Of a stretch of 64,000 nucleotides of DNA, positions 10,604-21,792 are shown piece by piece (position 1 is the first letter of the stretch; the number at the start of each line of letters is the position of its first letter). The notes beneath the pieces are model-generated. The model did no database searches. It saw only the letters and a list, made by a program, of their open reading frames with translations, and was not told the DNA's origin. Origin of the DNA: Costus lasius. Lineage: Eukaryota > Streptophyta > Magnoliopsida > Zingiberales > Costaceae. Position numbers and translations under genes: made by a program. The stretch is taken from the NCBI GenBank assembly GCA_027563935.2, contig CM050454.1:4802001-4866000 (forward strand). The letters are read 5' to 3'.

Positions 10604-13600
10604 TTAGTTTGCCTGTACTCGTAGCACTTATTTATAGGATTAGATCGATTATTAAAAATAATATTACAATTTTCCTATATATATTCAAACATTATGTTTT
10701 TTTTTATGTTAATAAATAAACTTTCTCTTTGGAAAGTCCATAATTAACTTTTTTTTTAAAAAAAAAATCTAACTATTGCTGCAAAAGCAATATCTTAAAA
10801 AATAAGTCAAATTAATTAATAGAATTAGAGTAGTTAACCCTAACTGCCGCAAGAACCAGCGAGTGTGAAATAAATAAAAAAATTTATAATTGTTTACTAA
10901 AACGGTAGCATTGATTTATTTTAAAAAAAAATCCTATTATAGATACAATTAAAAGTGTCTGCTTTATTACTATTTATATTATTGCCGTTTGGCAATTTAT
11001 CTTAATCTACTAATTGCCCCAATTATGGAAATTGTTTTTAACTTTACTTTTAATTTCAATTAATTGTTGTTCTTTGATTTACCATAACATGTGGCTTAAG
11101 ATATTATTTTACCGTCATATATGAATAAATATATTTATGTAGATAAGTAACCTTTTTAAATTAAAATAAATCAAATTATTATAATGGTTTGTAATAATAG
11201 TAAATTAATTACTGTGAAAATAATTAATTTATAATTTGTTATAATAATTTATCATAATAATAATTAATTTATTGTTTCTAAATCGTGGATATTTTAGTGC
11301 CTTTCCAATTTGTAACAGATTACAAACTTAACTTCCTTTCATGTAAAACATCTACGTGAGTATATTTTTTATAGTTGTTCGCAGCAGTGTTAGATATAGT
11401 TAATAAACTCTTTCATGACATAGAGAGTCTCAAATTGTGTTCCCTTTTTTTACATTGCTATTATTAAAACTTTAATAAAAAGTTATGATACAAAAATTAA
11501 TCAAATTTTTAAAATTACACTGTACAAAGTTAAATCTCTACTTATGCCAATTAAGTAGGCTTTTATTTTCTCAATTTACCGTATATAATTTTTTTCTTTT
11601 TAATAGCTTTCTGCTACTTTTTGCGCTTTAGTTTAGTTATTATGACTTGAATTTGTAAATTTTTTAATTTTTCTTTAAAATTGTAATGTCATATATAAAT
11701 TAAACTAATGATCCTAATTGTAGGAGCTAGTCTAATTTATAATTTAACTTATAATTATATGAGATTTGATCATCTTATTCAACTTAAGTTGGCTTGCGCC
11801 ATATTAGAATGAGCATGATGCAATCTAAATATTTAAACTAATATTTATAAACATTATGTAAATTATGATCATAATATAAAACATAAATGTCATAATATAT
11901 TTAACATTCATGATCGTCATAAATATATAAATAATGTATTTATCATAAAATAATATGTAAATTACGTAAAGTGTATAATTTACATATTATAATGGACATT
12001 TTTGCATAATATATAGTTAATTATCTTAACAATATTTTAAAAGAATCCTTATGCAAATTGTGCACTTGATGTACATTTTTTAAAAAATAATAATGTATAA
12101 AATGGAGATAAAAAACACATAATGATTCTATTATAAGGTTGTTTATTATGCAATGTTTATAATGCACATATTAATCATAATTGCATAATAAACAAATTGT
12201 ACTTTATAAAAATTATACATATTATCATCCTGACATCATGACAATATTGTGATTTTAGAGATTATAAAAATAATCTGAAAGGATACACATAATGTACATA
12301 ATAAATATTAATATTATACATATAAAGATAATGTACATTTTTAATGCATGTCATATAAAACATATCATGAAAATAAGATTACATCATTATGATGTATTTG
12401 GTGGTCATATCGCAAATAAAAAAATATTATTCCTTTAAAATTTTAATGACTTTAAAAAATAATTAAAAATAAAATTTTTAAAATTAATTTTACTCTATAA
12501 TTATATCAACTAAAAGCCTAATTAACATTTAGGTCTTATTGTTGCTTATAATAATTCATTTCTCTTTTTATAAATTCAAGAATAAGAAATTTAAATAAGA
12601 GTAAAGAATTCAATAATAAAGATAAATTAATTAAAATTCTAAAACAGCAATAGACTTTTATATTAAAAAAGTAGTACGTTAAAATTAGACAAAAGTCTAT
12701 AAAATGGCTTGACTTATAAAAAGATGCAACTCTCTCTTTCATAAAATAAGCATAACAAAGCTATTGGCTTGACCAAAACTTGCCCAAGATTATAATCTTG
12801 GAATTATCGAGAGGAATGAGAATAGTCTGAAAATAAGCCTCTTAGTGGTGGGAACCGACCTCTGTGATAGAAGATAGCTTGAATGAGGTTTAATGTGGTA
12901 ATAATAAGCTGATTGATTAGTCGAGAAGCACTTTAAAAAATAAAATTTATAAAATACTACGGTGTATAAAAATATTTATATGATAGAGTTGTTACTCTAT
13001 ACTCTCCAAAGTGGTAAAAAATACCATGAGATGAACCTCTACACTCATAAGGAACTTCTTATCTGAGAGAGTTTGTATACAGCCGCAGCTGAGGATATGG
13101 ACAATCCTCATAATCTCTCATGAAGATACGTGCGCACTGCCAAAAATGTTAAACCCCGTGATCAAATAAACCCTGTATTTGTGTGTGGATTTGTTAAAAT
13201 CTGGGTCAAAAGAAAGTAGTTCAAGACTAGTTTACTATCTTTCCTTTTGATGAAAATATTTTTACTAAGTAAAGATTATGCCTTTAAGTGCACTTTACTA
13301 ACCGCATAATATAGACATAAGCAGCAATTTAAATTTATCTAATCATCTTATTAAGTTTAATTATATACAATTTTTTTTTTAATTTTATCGAGGATTGTTA
13401 AGAAAATTAAAAGAATAATATTTAATGTTAACTTTTAATGCTAATGTTTGTAACATTAGTAACTAATATTAATTATAGCCTTAAGAAAAGACTTAAAATC
13501 TCACGCGAGAGTATGAGATTTATAGGTTTCCTCTTTCCTTTTTTCTTTCATCTTCTTTTTATTTTATCTTTTTGGTTTCTTTGATTTTGCTGTTCATTGT

Positions 13601-14052
13601 CAAAAAGGCATCCGATCAATTTCTCCACGGTCGTGCCAATAGGAGAAAAATACCCCGATTGTATTCTAAGTGTTCAATTCGAAATTAACTCACATAAGAG
13701 CTCAGATTTTCACCTAAAGACAAGCCGCAGTTCACCTCCAGGTTATATGTTTCTAACTCTCTTTTAAAATATTATTTACAAATTATATTGCTTCATAATA
13801 TATGATTTTGAATCTGTTTAAATAAATGTCTACATTAAATTTTAGACCAACACTCACTTGTGATTAGGTCCACTTGCGGTATTTGACATTGATCTTCGCT
13901 CGTAGCTCTTAACACCACTCTTCTATCTCACAATGACACTTAACACCGCCTCTCTGCCATGAACAAATTCTCTTGCATTTTTGATAATAGTCCTGATAAG
14001 TCTTTTGGTAAATAACTTTGTTAAATTGCTCCATATATTTAGAATTAACTAA
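10604..14052. other. AT-rich intergenic region
   Basis: No convincing coding sequence, RNA gene or complete transposon was found in about 3.4 kb. The region is very AT-rich with many short direct repeats. A less AT-rich patch at about 12757-13260 has no open frame or family signature I recognise. Confidence 0.5.
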
Positions 14053-14055
14053 TAA

Positions 14056-14267
14056 GGCTACGTTTGGTCAACTTTCCCAGCTTTTACTGCAGCTTACTGT
14101 AGCAACTTTGGCGAAAAAGTTTGCTACAGTAATTAGGAAGTTGCTATTTTAACTCTTCCATCAGTAGCCAAAAAATGCATTGTATAGGTATTGTGGCTTT
14201 TACCATAGCAATGGGGAAAGCAATGCACAATAAAAGCACATGAGAAAGTTATGCGCCAAACATAACC
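14056..14267. mobile_element. Tourist-like MITE (212 bp)
   Basis: It starts GGCTACGTTTGG and ends CCAAACATAACC, with TAA on both sides (14053-14055, 14268-14270). The interior has GCTTACTGTAGCAAC-type fold-back sequence. Confidence 0.85.
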
Positions 14268-14329
14268 TAAGTAGACCTGATAATTCGGATCAGCAAAATA
14301 TAAATAGATAGTGTTAGCTATAACCCGTG

Positions 14330-14545
14330 ACCAGATTAAATTAACCTGAATATAATCCATTTAATTAATTGGGTCGAACTGTTTAACTCGAACATAATCC
14401 GAATATAATCGGGTCAACCCGACAAGACCTAAATAACTTGTTTATTAAATAGGTTATTTGTTAGTCTGATCTGCTTGATCCGACACAACTCGATTATAAA
14501 TTTATTATTCATATTTTAAATATAAATAATAAATTAATAAAAATT
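14330..14545. repeat. Dispersed AT-rich repeat, copy A
   Basis: This segment shares an ordered set of motifs with 18640-18930: AATAACTTGTTTATTAAAT-type followed by TCGATTATAAATTTATTATT and ATAAATAATAAATTAATAAA. It is a dispersed, probably transposon-derived repeat of unknown class. Confidence 0.6.
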
Positions 14546-15480
14546 CTATTAAAATTGTCAAGTGATTTGAGTTTATAAGCTAGCAACGAGAGTTGGGCTA
14601 GCCTATATTATATTTATATATTTATATAAAGATAATAGCATATCTCTCTTAGGCAAGGTCACATTTAAAATCAACTAAAGGGGAAGTTTATGCATAATGA
14701 TGCTGAAAACTTGGGGAAGGGTGGCATCATCACCCGTAAATTTATTTTGAGATTTGTGATACATCTAAATTTCAAAATTGTGTCTAATGATGGCAAATCT
14801 CAAAGTAAATTTAAGGTCGATGATATCAACCCTTTTCGAAATTCGTGGCGAGCAGCACTGCATAGAAAATTTTCTGCTAACAAAAGAGAATAAAGGGTTT
14901 TTTAATCCCATATGTAAAATCATTACATAACTATGATTTGCTAAATTAATTTAATCCAATTTTTGGATAAATACTTAATAACCGGTAATTAGAAGAGTCG
15001 CACTAAATCCTCACTAAAAAAAGGCAGAAATTTTAAAGTGGAGAAGTTTATAATCCCCTTACAAAATTATGATTCTCAGGCATAATTAGACTCAACTACA
15101 TAAATGCTCCCTCTATATAATTCCTGCCTTAAAAATATTCTTCTGGAAGAGTATCGGCTTTAAGTAGGATCATGTTTATCACAAAAGTAAAGAAATTGCT
15201 AAAGGGCTGCAGCTGCTGTGGTCATTCTCATTCAAACATGCCCCTGTACCAAAATTCTTTTTGACCATCTGCCACCAAAATGCCGTTTCTTCAGATTCTT
15301 AAAACTAACAAAGAATTGTTAAGTGATTGCTTTGGTGGAGTCCCACCTCGGAGAGTTCAAATTTTGATTTTGAAAAGAGAAATTTTTACGACCCTGCCTG
15401 GGCATCTTAGGCAGTTTATGCAAATCTTAAATTTAGAATCACATTAGTGTCGCTTTTAAGGCTTGCAAGCTATGCGAATC
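14546..15480. other. Intergenic, no gene seen
   Basis: AT-rich sequence. An ORF of 67 codons at 14690-14893 has no recognisable domain and looks accidental. Confidence 0.4.
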
Positions 15481-15483
15481 TTA

Positions 15484-15841
15484 CAGTGTGTTTTGCAAGA
15501 AAGAAAAAAGAGGAAATAGATGGAAAATTAGAATGAGAGCTATAAAATTAATATCTATTTTCACCTTTCTTTTGTTTGTGTCTACTCTTCATTTCGTGTT
15601 TCTCTTGTAACCTTCTTCACCATCACCGTCGTTGTTGCCATCATCGTCGCCGCCTTTTTCATTATCGCCTCTCATCGTTGTCGTTGGCATAAAAATAAAA
15701 AGATGAAATGTGTTTATCAATCTTTTTAACTTTCTTTCCTTCTAAATAAATAAAAAAATCTAATTATTTTTTTTTTATTTATTCTTTTTTCTTATTTTTT
15801 CTTTTCCTTTCAACTTTCTTTCTTTCCTACTAAACAAGGCC
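15484..15841. mobile_element. MITE-like element (358 bp)
   Basis: It is flanked by TTA (15481-15483, 15842-15844). The ends CAGTGTGTTTTGCAAGAAAG and CTTTCCTACTAAACAAGGCC are imperfect inverted copies. The flanks of the body are purine-rich on the left and pyrimidine-rich on the right, as in the other fold-back elements here. Confidence 0.65.
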
Positions 15842-15844
15842 TTA

Positions 15845-16794
15845 AAGTAATAATCACAATAGTATCGCTTTAAGACTCGCACATAACCATAGACGGACGA
15901 CCCTCATGTAACCTTGCATAAGATTCTTAGAGAGTATTAGTGCTCGACAATGTTATTTTTGCTGATCCTGGTTGTACACAATCAAATATCTCAATTTAAT
16001 CATCAACTACTGCAATGCAACAGTGTCCTGCCAAAACCTATGAACCTTGAGACACCCAAAAAAGAAATGCAAGTAAAAGGCCTCAAATATAGAAAGAAAG
16101 AAAGATCTTGCCTAATCGAACCTATCATGAAGACATAAAAGGACTACATCCTCCTTTTTTTTTTATAAAAGGACTACATCCTAGTCTTACTTCCTCAAGT
16201 ACAACCAAAACACTTGTGAACAGTCTCGTTGCAGCTTCTTCAAATAGCTTCATGTAGGAACAGAGTCATCTGTTTCTGTAACAACCAAATCCAAACAAAT
16301 TATACCATTAAAGGTTTAAGCTTCATTCTGATGAATGCAAACAAAGAAATTCCATGTTCAAATGCTCTATCAACATCAACAATCTACATAAATATGAAAA
16401 CTAGACATGAGTGTAACACAAGCCTTGCAGTTTTGTGCCTCCAGTTCACTCGTATGCAATGAAATGAAACAAAGGTTGGGTTATTCTAGGTACTTTACTC
16501 AATTAGCACTAGTAGATCGACTCGTCTATTCAATATTGAAGACAAGAAGTAAAGAAAGAGAAGCCTATCACTATGCATGGATCTGTAGCATAAATAACAA
16601 AAATAGAAGGATTCTAGTTGTTTAGTGGAAGAGGTAGTGATTGTCACGATGGTCAACTCAACAAGAACAAGAATAATTGCAGAAATACACGAAACATCAA
16701 ATGCAAGTTGACATGGTAACAATTTGTCTCTCGAGCAAAAGCTTCAGTCAATTCAGAAGGTAAACAGTCCTACAACTAAGAAGCTATACTTGAA
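15845..16794. other. Region downstream of the KKRKAAKRKKE gene
   Basis: No separate gene is supported. It should hold the 3' UTR and terminator of the minus-strand gene that ends at 16795. Confidence 0.4.
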
Positions 16795-17847
16795 TTATTT
16801 TCTGGAAGTGGCAAACAGATCAAGCAATCCACAGCAGTTCCACCATGGCGTCCGATGCACTACTGGAGGAGCATGAGAGGGAAGAACCTGCATACATCAT
16901 GCCATTCGCCAATGGAGGCATTAGTTTAGCTGGATGAGAGGAGTGCAGAGTGCTAGGGAAGTTTGAGATTTAGTACCTCGGTAGTGGTCTGCAAAATCTC
17001 AGTTCTGCTAGCAACGCAGCAATTTCCATGCAGCACATCAAGCTTTTCCATGGCCTGGTCCGCTTCAGGAAGTGGCGCTGCTTCAACTTGGACTCCGTCG
17101 GAGGCGCTCTCAAGAAACGCATGGACAATCACATCAGTCATAGAAACAACCAGCGCATCGGCGGGGATCGGTTCTTGATCAGACCTAGCTATTTCAGTAA
17201 TGGAACCAGACACAGCTTTGCTGCCAAGACTTTCAATGGCCTCGTCTGCGCCAGGAAACGGAGCTGCTTTGATTAGGGCTTCACTGCAAGCCTCCTCAAG
17301 ACACACGGGAGCGAAACCCCTTTCTGATTTGATCTTTTCCGAAACATCAACAACTAGCAGGTTAGCAGATTTGCCATCTTCATGATCAGATTTCGCGGAT
17401 TCGATGCCAGAACCCTCCGATTCAGCGAAGGATTCATCCGTAGTTGCACGAGCAACCTCCTTTGTCGCGGCCGAAGTGTTCTCTTCATCGCCATGCGCCA
17501 AAAGATCCCCTTTACCGCCCTCCGCCGGGCTATCGAACGTAACAGAATCAGATCCTTGCAGCTCCTCGGCAGATGGCGGGTAGCTGTTCTGTCGAGGTGA
17601 TGAAGAAGGCGAGGATGTCATGGATCCGGCGTCGCACTCCTTGGCGTCGTCAGACGGCGGCTGCTCATCGTGACGCCCATTATCTGAAGTATCATCAAAA
17701 CAGTGGAGTATAGATAAGAAAACAGAAGCAGCCAACGGTAGCAGAGGAAATAAAAAAGAAACCACCAAGAAGAGAATGATCAGCGACGGCAGCAGCGATC
17801 TCCTTCTTGCGCTTGGCCGCCTTCCTCTTCTTCGACCCGGACGGCAT
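16795..17847 (-). CDS. Plant protein with basic N terminus and C-terminal WWNCCG box (three exons)
   Basis: Model: exon 1 17847-17766, exon 2 17683-16977, exon 3 16887-16795, encoding 293 aa. Intron 1 (82 bp) runs from GTGGTTTC to ACTTCAG; intron 2 (89 bp) from GTACTAA to TATGCAG. Phases agree (1 and 0) and the frame is open throughout. The protein starts MPSGSKKRKAAKRKKE, a lysine/arginine cluster that could be a nuclear or nucleolar signal. It continues with a long acidic, Ser/Ala-rich, low-complexity middle and ends HRTPWWNCCGLLDLFATSRK. I recognise this pattern from uncharacterised plant proteins that begin MPSGxKKRKAAKKKKE and end with a Trp/Cys box; no biochemical function is known to me. 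The start is chosen because the N-terminal motif begins exactly there. The coding region is moderately GC-rich. The function remains unknown. Confidence 0.85.
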
Positions 17848-18640
17848 GATGTCAGATGGATGGAGATCGACTCTTACTCTACCCTGAATTCAAAAGTTCG
17901 CTCCTACACCTGCAAATTTCTCATCAAAATTGGTTTTTTTTTTGTGCAGAAAGATGATGCGATCGAGAAGGTGTGGATTTCAAGGGATTTGGGTGGAGAT
18001 AATGAAAATTGGCAGAAGATGACGACAATTTAGAGAAGCAAGGCAAGGGCGGGGAGAGCGGGAGAACTGAGTGAAGGAAGAGCAGACGGTCACAGAGGCC
18101 CACGCTGACCCCACCGGAGCACTAGCAGTGGCGGAGATGGCGGTGGTGATGGTGCTATTGGCATTTATAGTCGGTTTTTTTTGTCTATCTATATCCACCT
18201 CACACCAGTTAAAAACCGATCTCCTTGACCATCGAGCGGCGGCGGCGGCAGAGGTCGCCGACGGTTCATTTCCGTCGATTCGGTTGACGAAGCTTCATGC
18301 CACAGATCATCAAGCTTCCATCAATACTTCGCTGATCGGCTCAGAATATTTATGCCTCCAGCATGTGCTGGGGTCCAAATTAACCCTCTATTTGTTTGTA
18401 TTGAGTAGATTTTAGGTTAGGTTAGGCCAAATTGAAAAAAACTTAGCGTTTGAGGGCGAGATGGTTAGATGCTTTTCGTATATTGGAACGGCAGTCGGAT
18501 TCGCTCCTCTTGCTTTAAAATGCAGGAAAAGAATCCAAACATTCCTTGCTAAAAAAGTTAGACGCAGCACTTAAACAAGAGTAACACACCCAACATCGCA
18601 ATTCTGGTCAACCGAGAGTAAATGGATTATATGACCCATG
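17848..18640. other. 5' flank of the KKRKAAKRKKE gene
   Basis: This should contain the promoter and 5' UTR of the minus-strand gene. Open frames here (for example 18071-18415 plus) have no recognisable domain. No clear TATA box was identified. Confidence 0.35.
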
Positions 18641-18930
18641 ACTTATTAAACTAATCTAACATAACTTATTTAATTAATTATGTTAAAATATTTCATTTAA
18701 ATTTGACCTAAATATAATTAAGTCAATTCTACACTACCCAAATAACTCATTTATTAAATGGGTCATATATTAACCTAAGTATCGACATGACCTGAATAAT
18801 CTATATAGTAATTGAGTCATTTATTAACTTGATTTGCTTAATTTACATGACTCAATTATAAATTTATTATTTATATTTTTTATATAAATAATAAATTAAT
18901 AAAAATTTTAATAAATTTTAATAAAAATTT
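18640..18930. repeat. Dispersed AT-rich repeat, copy B
   Basis: The second copy of the repeat at 14330-14545, sharing CATTTATTAAATGGGTCATA-like and TCAATTATAAATTTATTATT segments and the ATAAATAATAAATTAATAAA end. Class unknown. Confidence 0.6.
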
Positions 18931-19079
18931 GAGCTTATAGGCTTATGGTGCGGAATGAAATCTATGTTAAAAAAGGAAAAGAACTAGAAGTTGGACGGGT
19001 CTATATAAAAAAAATATATTGTAATATGATAATTAGATCAATTAGCTTATTATCCAACATAATCTAATTATTATTTTAA

Positions 19080-19344
19080 ATAATTTAAAATTAATATATT
19101 TATTTATTATTTTAAATTTTGACAATACAAAATAGTGCAATATTAACACAATTTAGCACAATTATGAAGCAATTAACAGCTAGACCAAATAGGTCCTAAG
19201 TATACTAGACTAGTGAACATTAGGGAATAACTAAGTGCCTATTTGGCTAGTCTTCTAATTGCTTTATAACTATGCTAAACTATGTTATATTATACTATAA
19301 TGTGTTCAAAATTTATAAGATGTTTAATAAACATTAGGAATAAC
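19080..19344. repeat. Fragments of Tourist-like MITEs in opposite orientations
   Basis: 19140-19197 reads as the right end of an element (AATTATGAAGCAATTAAC ... CCAAATAGGTCC|TAA). 19226-19344 begins like another (TAA|GTGCCTATTTGGCTAG) in the opposite sense and is interrupted by the complete element at 19348. Nested or fragmented copies of one family. Confidence 0.6.
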
Positions 19345-19347
19345 TAA

Positions 19348-19718
19348 GTGTCTGTTTAGCTCCACTATTAATTGCTTCATAACTATGCTAAATTGTGCTG
19401 TACTCTACAGTGATATGCTGTCAAAATTTATAAGATATTTAATAAATAACTTTTTAACTGCTATCAAACTTTTACATTTAAAATAATAATAAATTTATTC
19501 TTTATTATAAAAATTTTAAATTATTTAAAATAATAATATTTAAAATTTTAACCAAAATTATATAAACTACTTTTTATGAGAAACAAAAACATTAAATTAT
19601 AATATTTCTAACTTTTTGCTTTTTTTTTTATGAGAAACAAAAATTACCAACATCATTTTAACTATTTTCTATTGAAAAGCTACTTAAAAGTAGCTTTAAA
19701 ACGGAGCTAAATAGACCC
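19348..19718. mobile_element. Tourist-like MITE (371 bp)
   Basis: Left end GTGTCTGTTTAGCTCC and right end GGAGCTAAATAGACCC are inverted. It is flanked by TAA on both sides (19345-19347, 19719-19721). The body contains AATTTATAAGATATTTAATA, also seen in the relatives at 19300 and 26610. Confidence 0.85.
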
Positions 19719-19721
19719 TAA

Positions 19722-20934
19722 ATATACAAATACGAAAGAAGTGAAAGAAAATAGATATCTTAAAATGCAACAAAAATTAAAAAAATTATTTTTTACAATG
19801 AATTTATGAATTTATAAGCTAACTTATAGTTCAAAATTATTCATTTTTAGTGGACTGGCTAGAGATTCAATCTTATCACACTAAAAAATTATTCTAAGCC
19901 TCCACGTGAGACTTTTAGACATAGTCTAAAATATAAATAAAACTCTTTCATATAATTTAGCAAAAAAACAAGCTATGTCTATCGTTCAAAACCAAAACCC
20001 CTAATTGTCACGGTGATTTCTAATCATCATATAACTCTGATAATTCTTCTCCTCAATTGAGACACCAATTTTTTTAATTTTATATGATCCAATAGGTTTT
20101 TGTGATATTAGTAATAAAATATACTCATATCATAATATCACAAATGGTTAATAGTATCTAGCAACACATTATTATCATCTGCATCATAAGATGTTATAAT
20201 CGATATAACTTTATTTTGTGATAATATGCTCATTTAATTTAATTCATTTGTCTTTGATATCGGATCAAACTCAAACTGTGTCACAATTGTATTATCAAAT
20301 TATCAAAACCCATTCTCATGACTACGTTTCCAAATGTCCACTTTACTATCTAATAATAAAAAATCAACAACAACAAAATCCACATAGGTTATAGGAAATA
20401 CTGTAAACCATCTCAAGCAATATTAGGAAGTTTCATTTTAATTGAGATCATCCTCACTCATATTATTATAATCTTAAAAGAAGGTATAATAATCTAATTT
20501 AGTCCCATATGGATAATAGAAGAAAAGATAATATGATATATAAAATTTAGTAAACTTAATATTATTATTTTAGACTTAAGTATTTTAAATTAAAAAAGGA
20601 AAGAAGTAAAGTAATTTTTTATTTTAAGTAAAAAAAATTAGAAAATATTTATTTTTTTCCACTTTCTTTTCATTCAAATTGAATGGAAAACTATTTAACA
20701 ATTTGATATATTTGTTTCTTCCTCGGCTGTTTGTATGTTCTACCCAGCTCGTGATTGGTGAAATATTGATTCCTTCTCTCGGCCCCACAAGGTGATGCCG
20801 AATAATTGTAACCCGACCCAAACGGTGTCTCCGAGCCGATCATCCACCGTTCATTATCCCATCATGTAATCTCTTGATGCGATTAGCATCTCCCAGGTGA
20901 TCATCCACCGTCCGTTAGCCCATTTCCGTCTCCC
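19722..20934. other. AT-rich intergenic region and promoter-proximal DNA
   Basis: No gene seen. Two imperfect direct copies of GATCATCCACCGT-CATTATCCCAT type (about 20837 and 20898) sit just upstream of the TATA box at 20935 and may belong to the promoter of the coiled-coil gene. Confidence 0.4.
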
Positions 20935-20942
20935 TATAAAAG
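20935..20942 (+). promoter_or_regulatory. TATA box of the coiled-coil gene
   Basis: TATAAAAG lies 87 bases before the ATG at 21022. A transcript start about 30 bases downstream would leave a 5' UTR of roughly 55 bases. Confidence 0.65.
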
Positions 20943-21021
20943 CCTCATTCTCTGTTGCCACTCTCCACGCCCCGCCCTTCTAGGTTTTTGTGTTTCGCCC
21001 TCTTGGCTCTGCCCGCTCCCA

Positions 21022-21792
21022 ATGGCCGACCAAACCCTCGCCTCTTCCCCCCCAACCGTCATCCGGTACGGTGAGGACGAGGCCACCGATAAGGAGTTCT
21101 CCGACGCCCTCACTCTCGATGGCGAAGACGCGGCCCCCGATAAGGACGCCTCCGCCGCCGCTGGCGACCGCGACGCCGCCGTAGAGCTTCTTCTCGAGGA
21201 GATCCAGGGGCTCAAGAATGATCGCTCTGATCTCCAGCACAAGTGCGCTGATCTCCAGCACAAGTGCGTTGATCTCCAGCATAAGTGCTCTGATCTGCAA
21301 GATGAGCTTCTCAAACAACGGACCTTGCACGTCACTGATCAGTCAAATATCGAGTCGTTTGCTGCCCAGGTCAGCCGCCTTGAGGGCGATCTCCGCCTTG
21401 CGCAGGACGATCTCTCCTCTGCAAACATCACCGTGGCGGAGTACGAAGAGGAAATTCACCGCCTCCAGAGCTCCTACAAGGAACTCGAAGGCAAGTTCAA
21501 TGATAAAGTCCAGAATCTCGAGGCCAAGGTCACTGATCTTGAGAAGAAGGTTGTTTGCCTTAAGGATGAGCTCGCCGATAAGGATAAAAAGTTTCAAGCG
21601 AGAGAATTAGAGCTCGAAGAATTGAGATACCTGCGCCTGATTGACATGGAAAAAAGCCGTGAAATCAATGGCAGGGATGACTCGGTCGCGCCTCTTATCC
21701 AATCCCATGCCGTAGGGGCTGTGGCCTTGGTTGGAGTTGGGATCTTGGCTGCTGGGGCTATTGTGTGTCTTCACCTTGCCAAACGCAGTTAA
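21022..21792 (+). CDS. Tail-anchored coiled-coil protein, PMD1/2-like
   Basis: This single open frame encodes 256 aa. The N terminus is acidic and disordered (residues 1-55). A long coiled coil follows (about 56-215), with a run of three heptads DLQHKCA/V/S at about 70-92. One hydrophobic segment, AVGAVALVGVGILAAGAIVC (about 229-248), precedes a short basic tail, LHLAKRS. Coiled coil plus a single C-terminal anchor is the layout of the plant PEROXISOMAL AND MITOCHONDRIAL DIVISION FACTORS, which sit in the outer membranes of those organelles and support their proliferation. PMD1 is somewhat longer (about 320 aa, from memory). The layout is seen directly; the PMD assignment is inference, and another tail-anchored coiled-coil family is possible. 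ATG 21022 is the first after the TATA box. A possible 3' UTR intron donor (G|GTACGC) follows the stop. Confidence 0.7.
   Translation: MADQTLASSPPTVIRYGEDEATDKEFSDALTLDGEDAAPDKDASAAAGDRDAAVELLLEEIQGLKNDRSDLQHKCADLQHKCVDLQHKCSDLQDELLKQRTLHVTDQSNIESFAAQVSRLEGDLRLAQDDLSSANITVAEYEEEIHRLQSSYKELEGKFNDKVQNLEAKVTDLEKKVVCLKDELADKDKKFQARELELEELRYLRLIDMEKSREINGRDDSVAPLIQSHAVGAVALVGVGILAAGAIVCLHLAKRS
21229..21299 (+). repeat. 21-bp tandem repeat within the coiled coil
   Basis: GATCTCCAGCACAAGTGCG is repeated three times with a 21-bp period. It encodes DLQHKC-x heptads, with a fourth degenerate unit (DLQDELL). It adds exact heptads to the coiled coil with a Cys at the same position in each. Confidence 0.85.
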
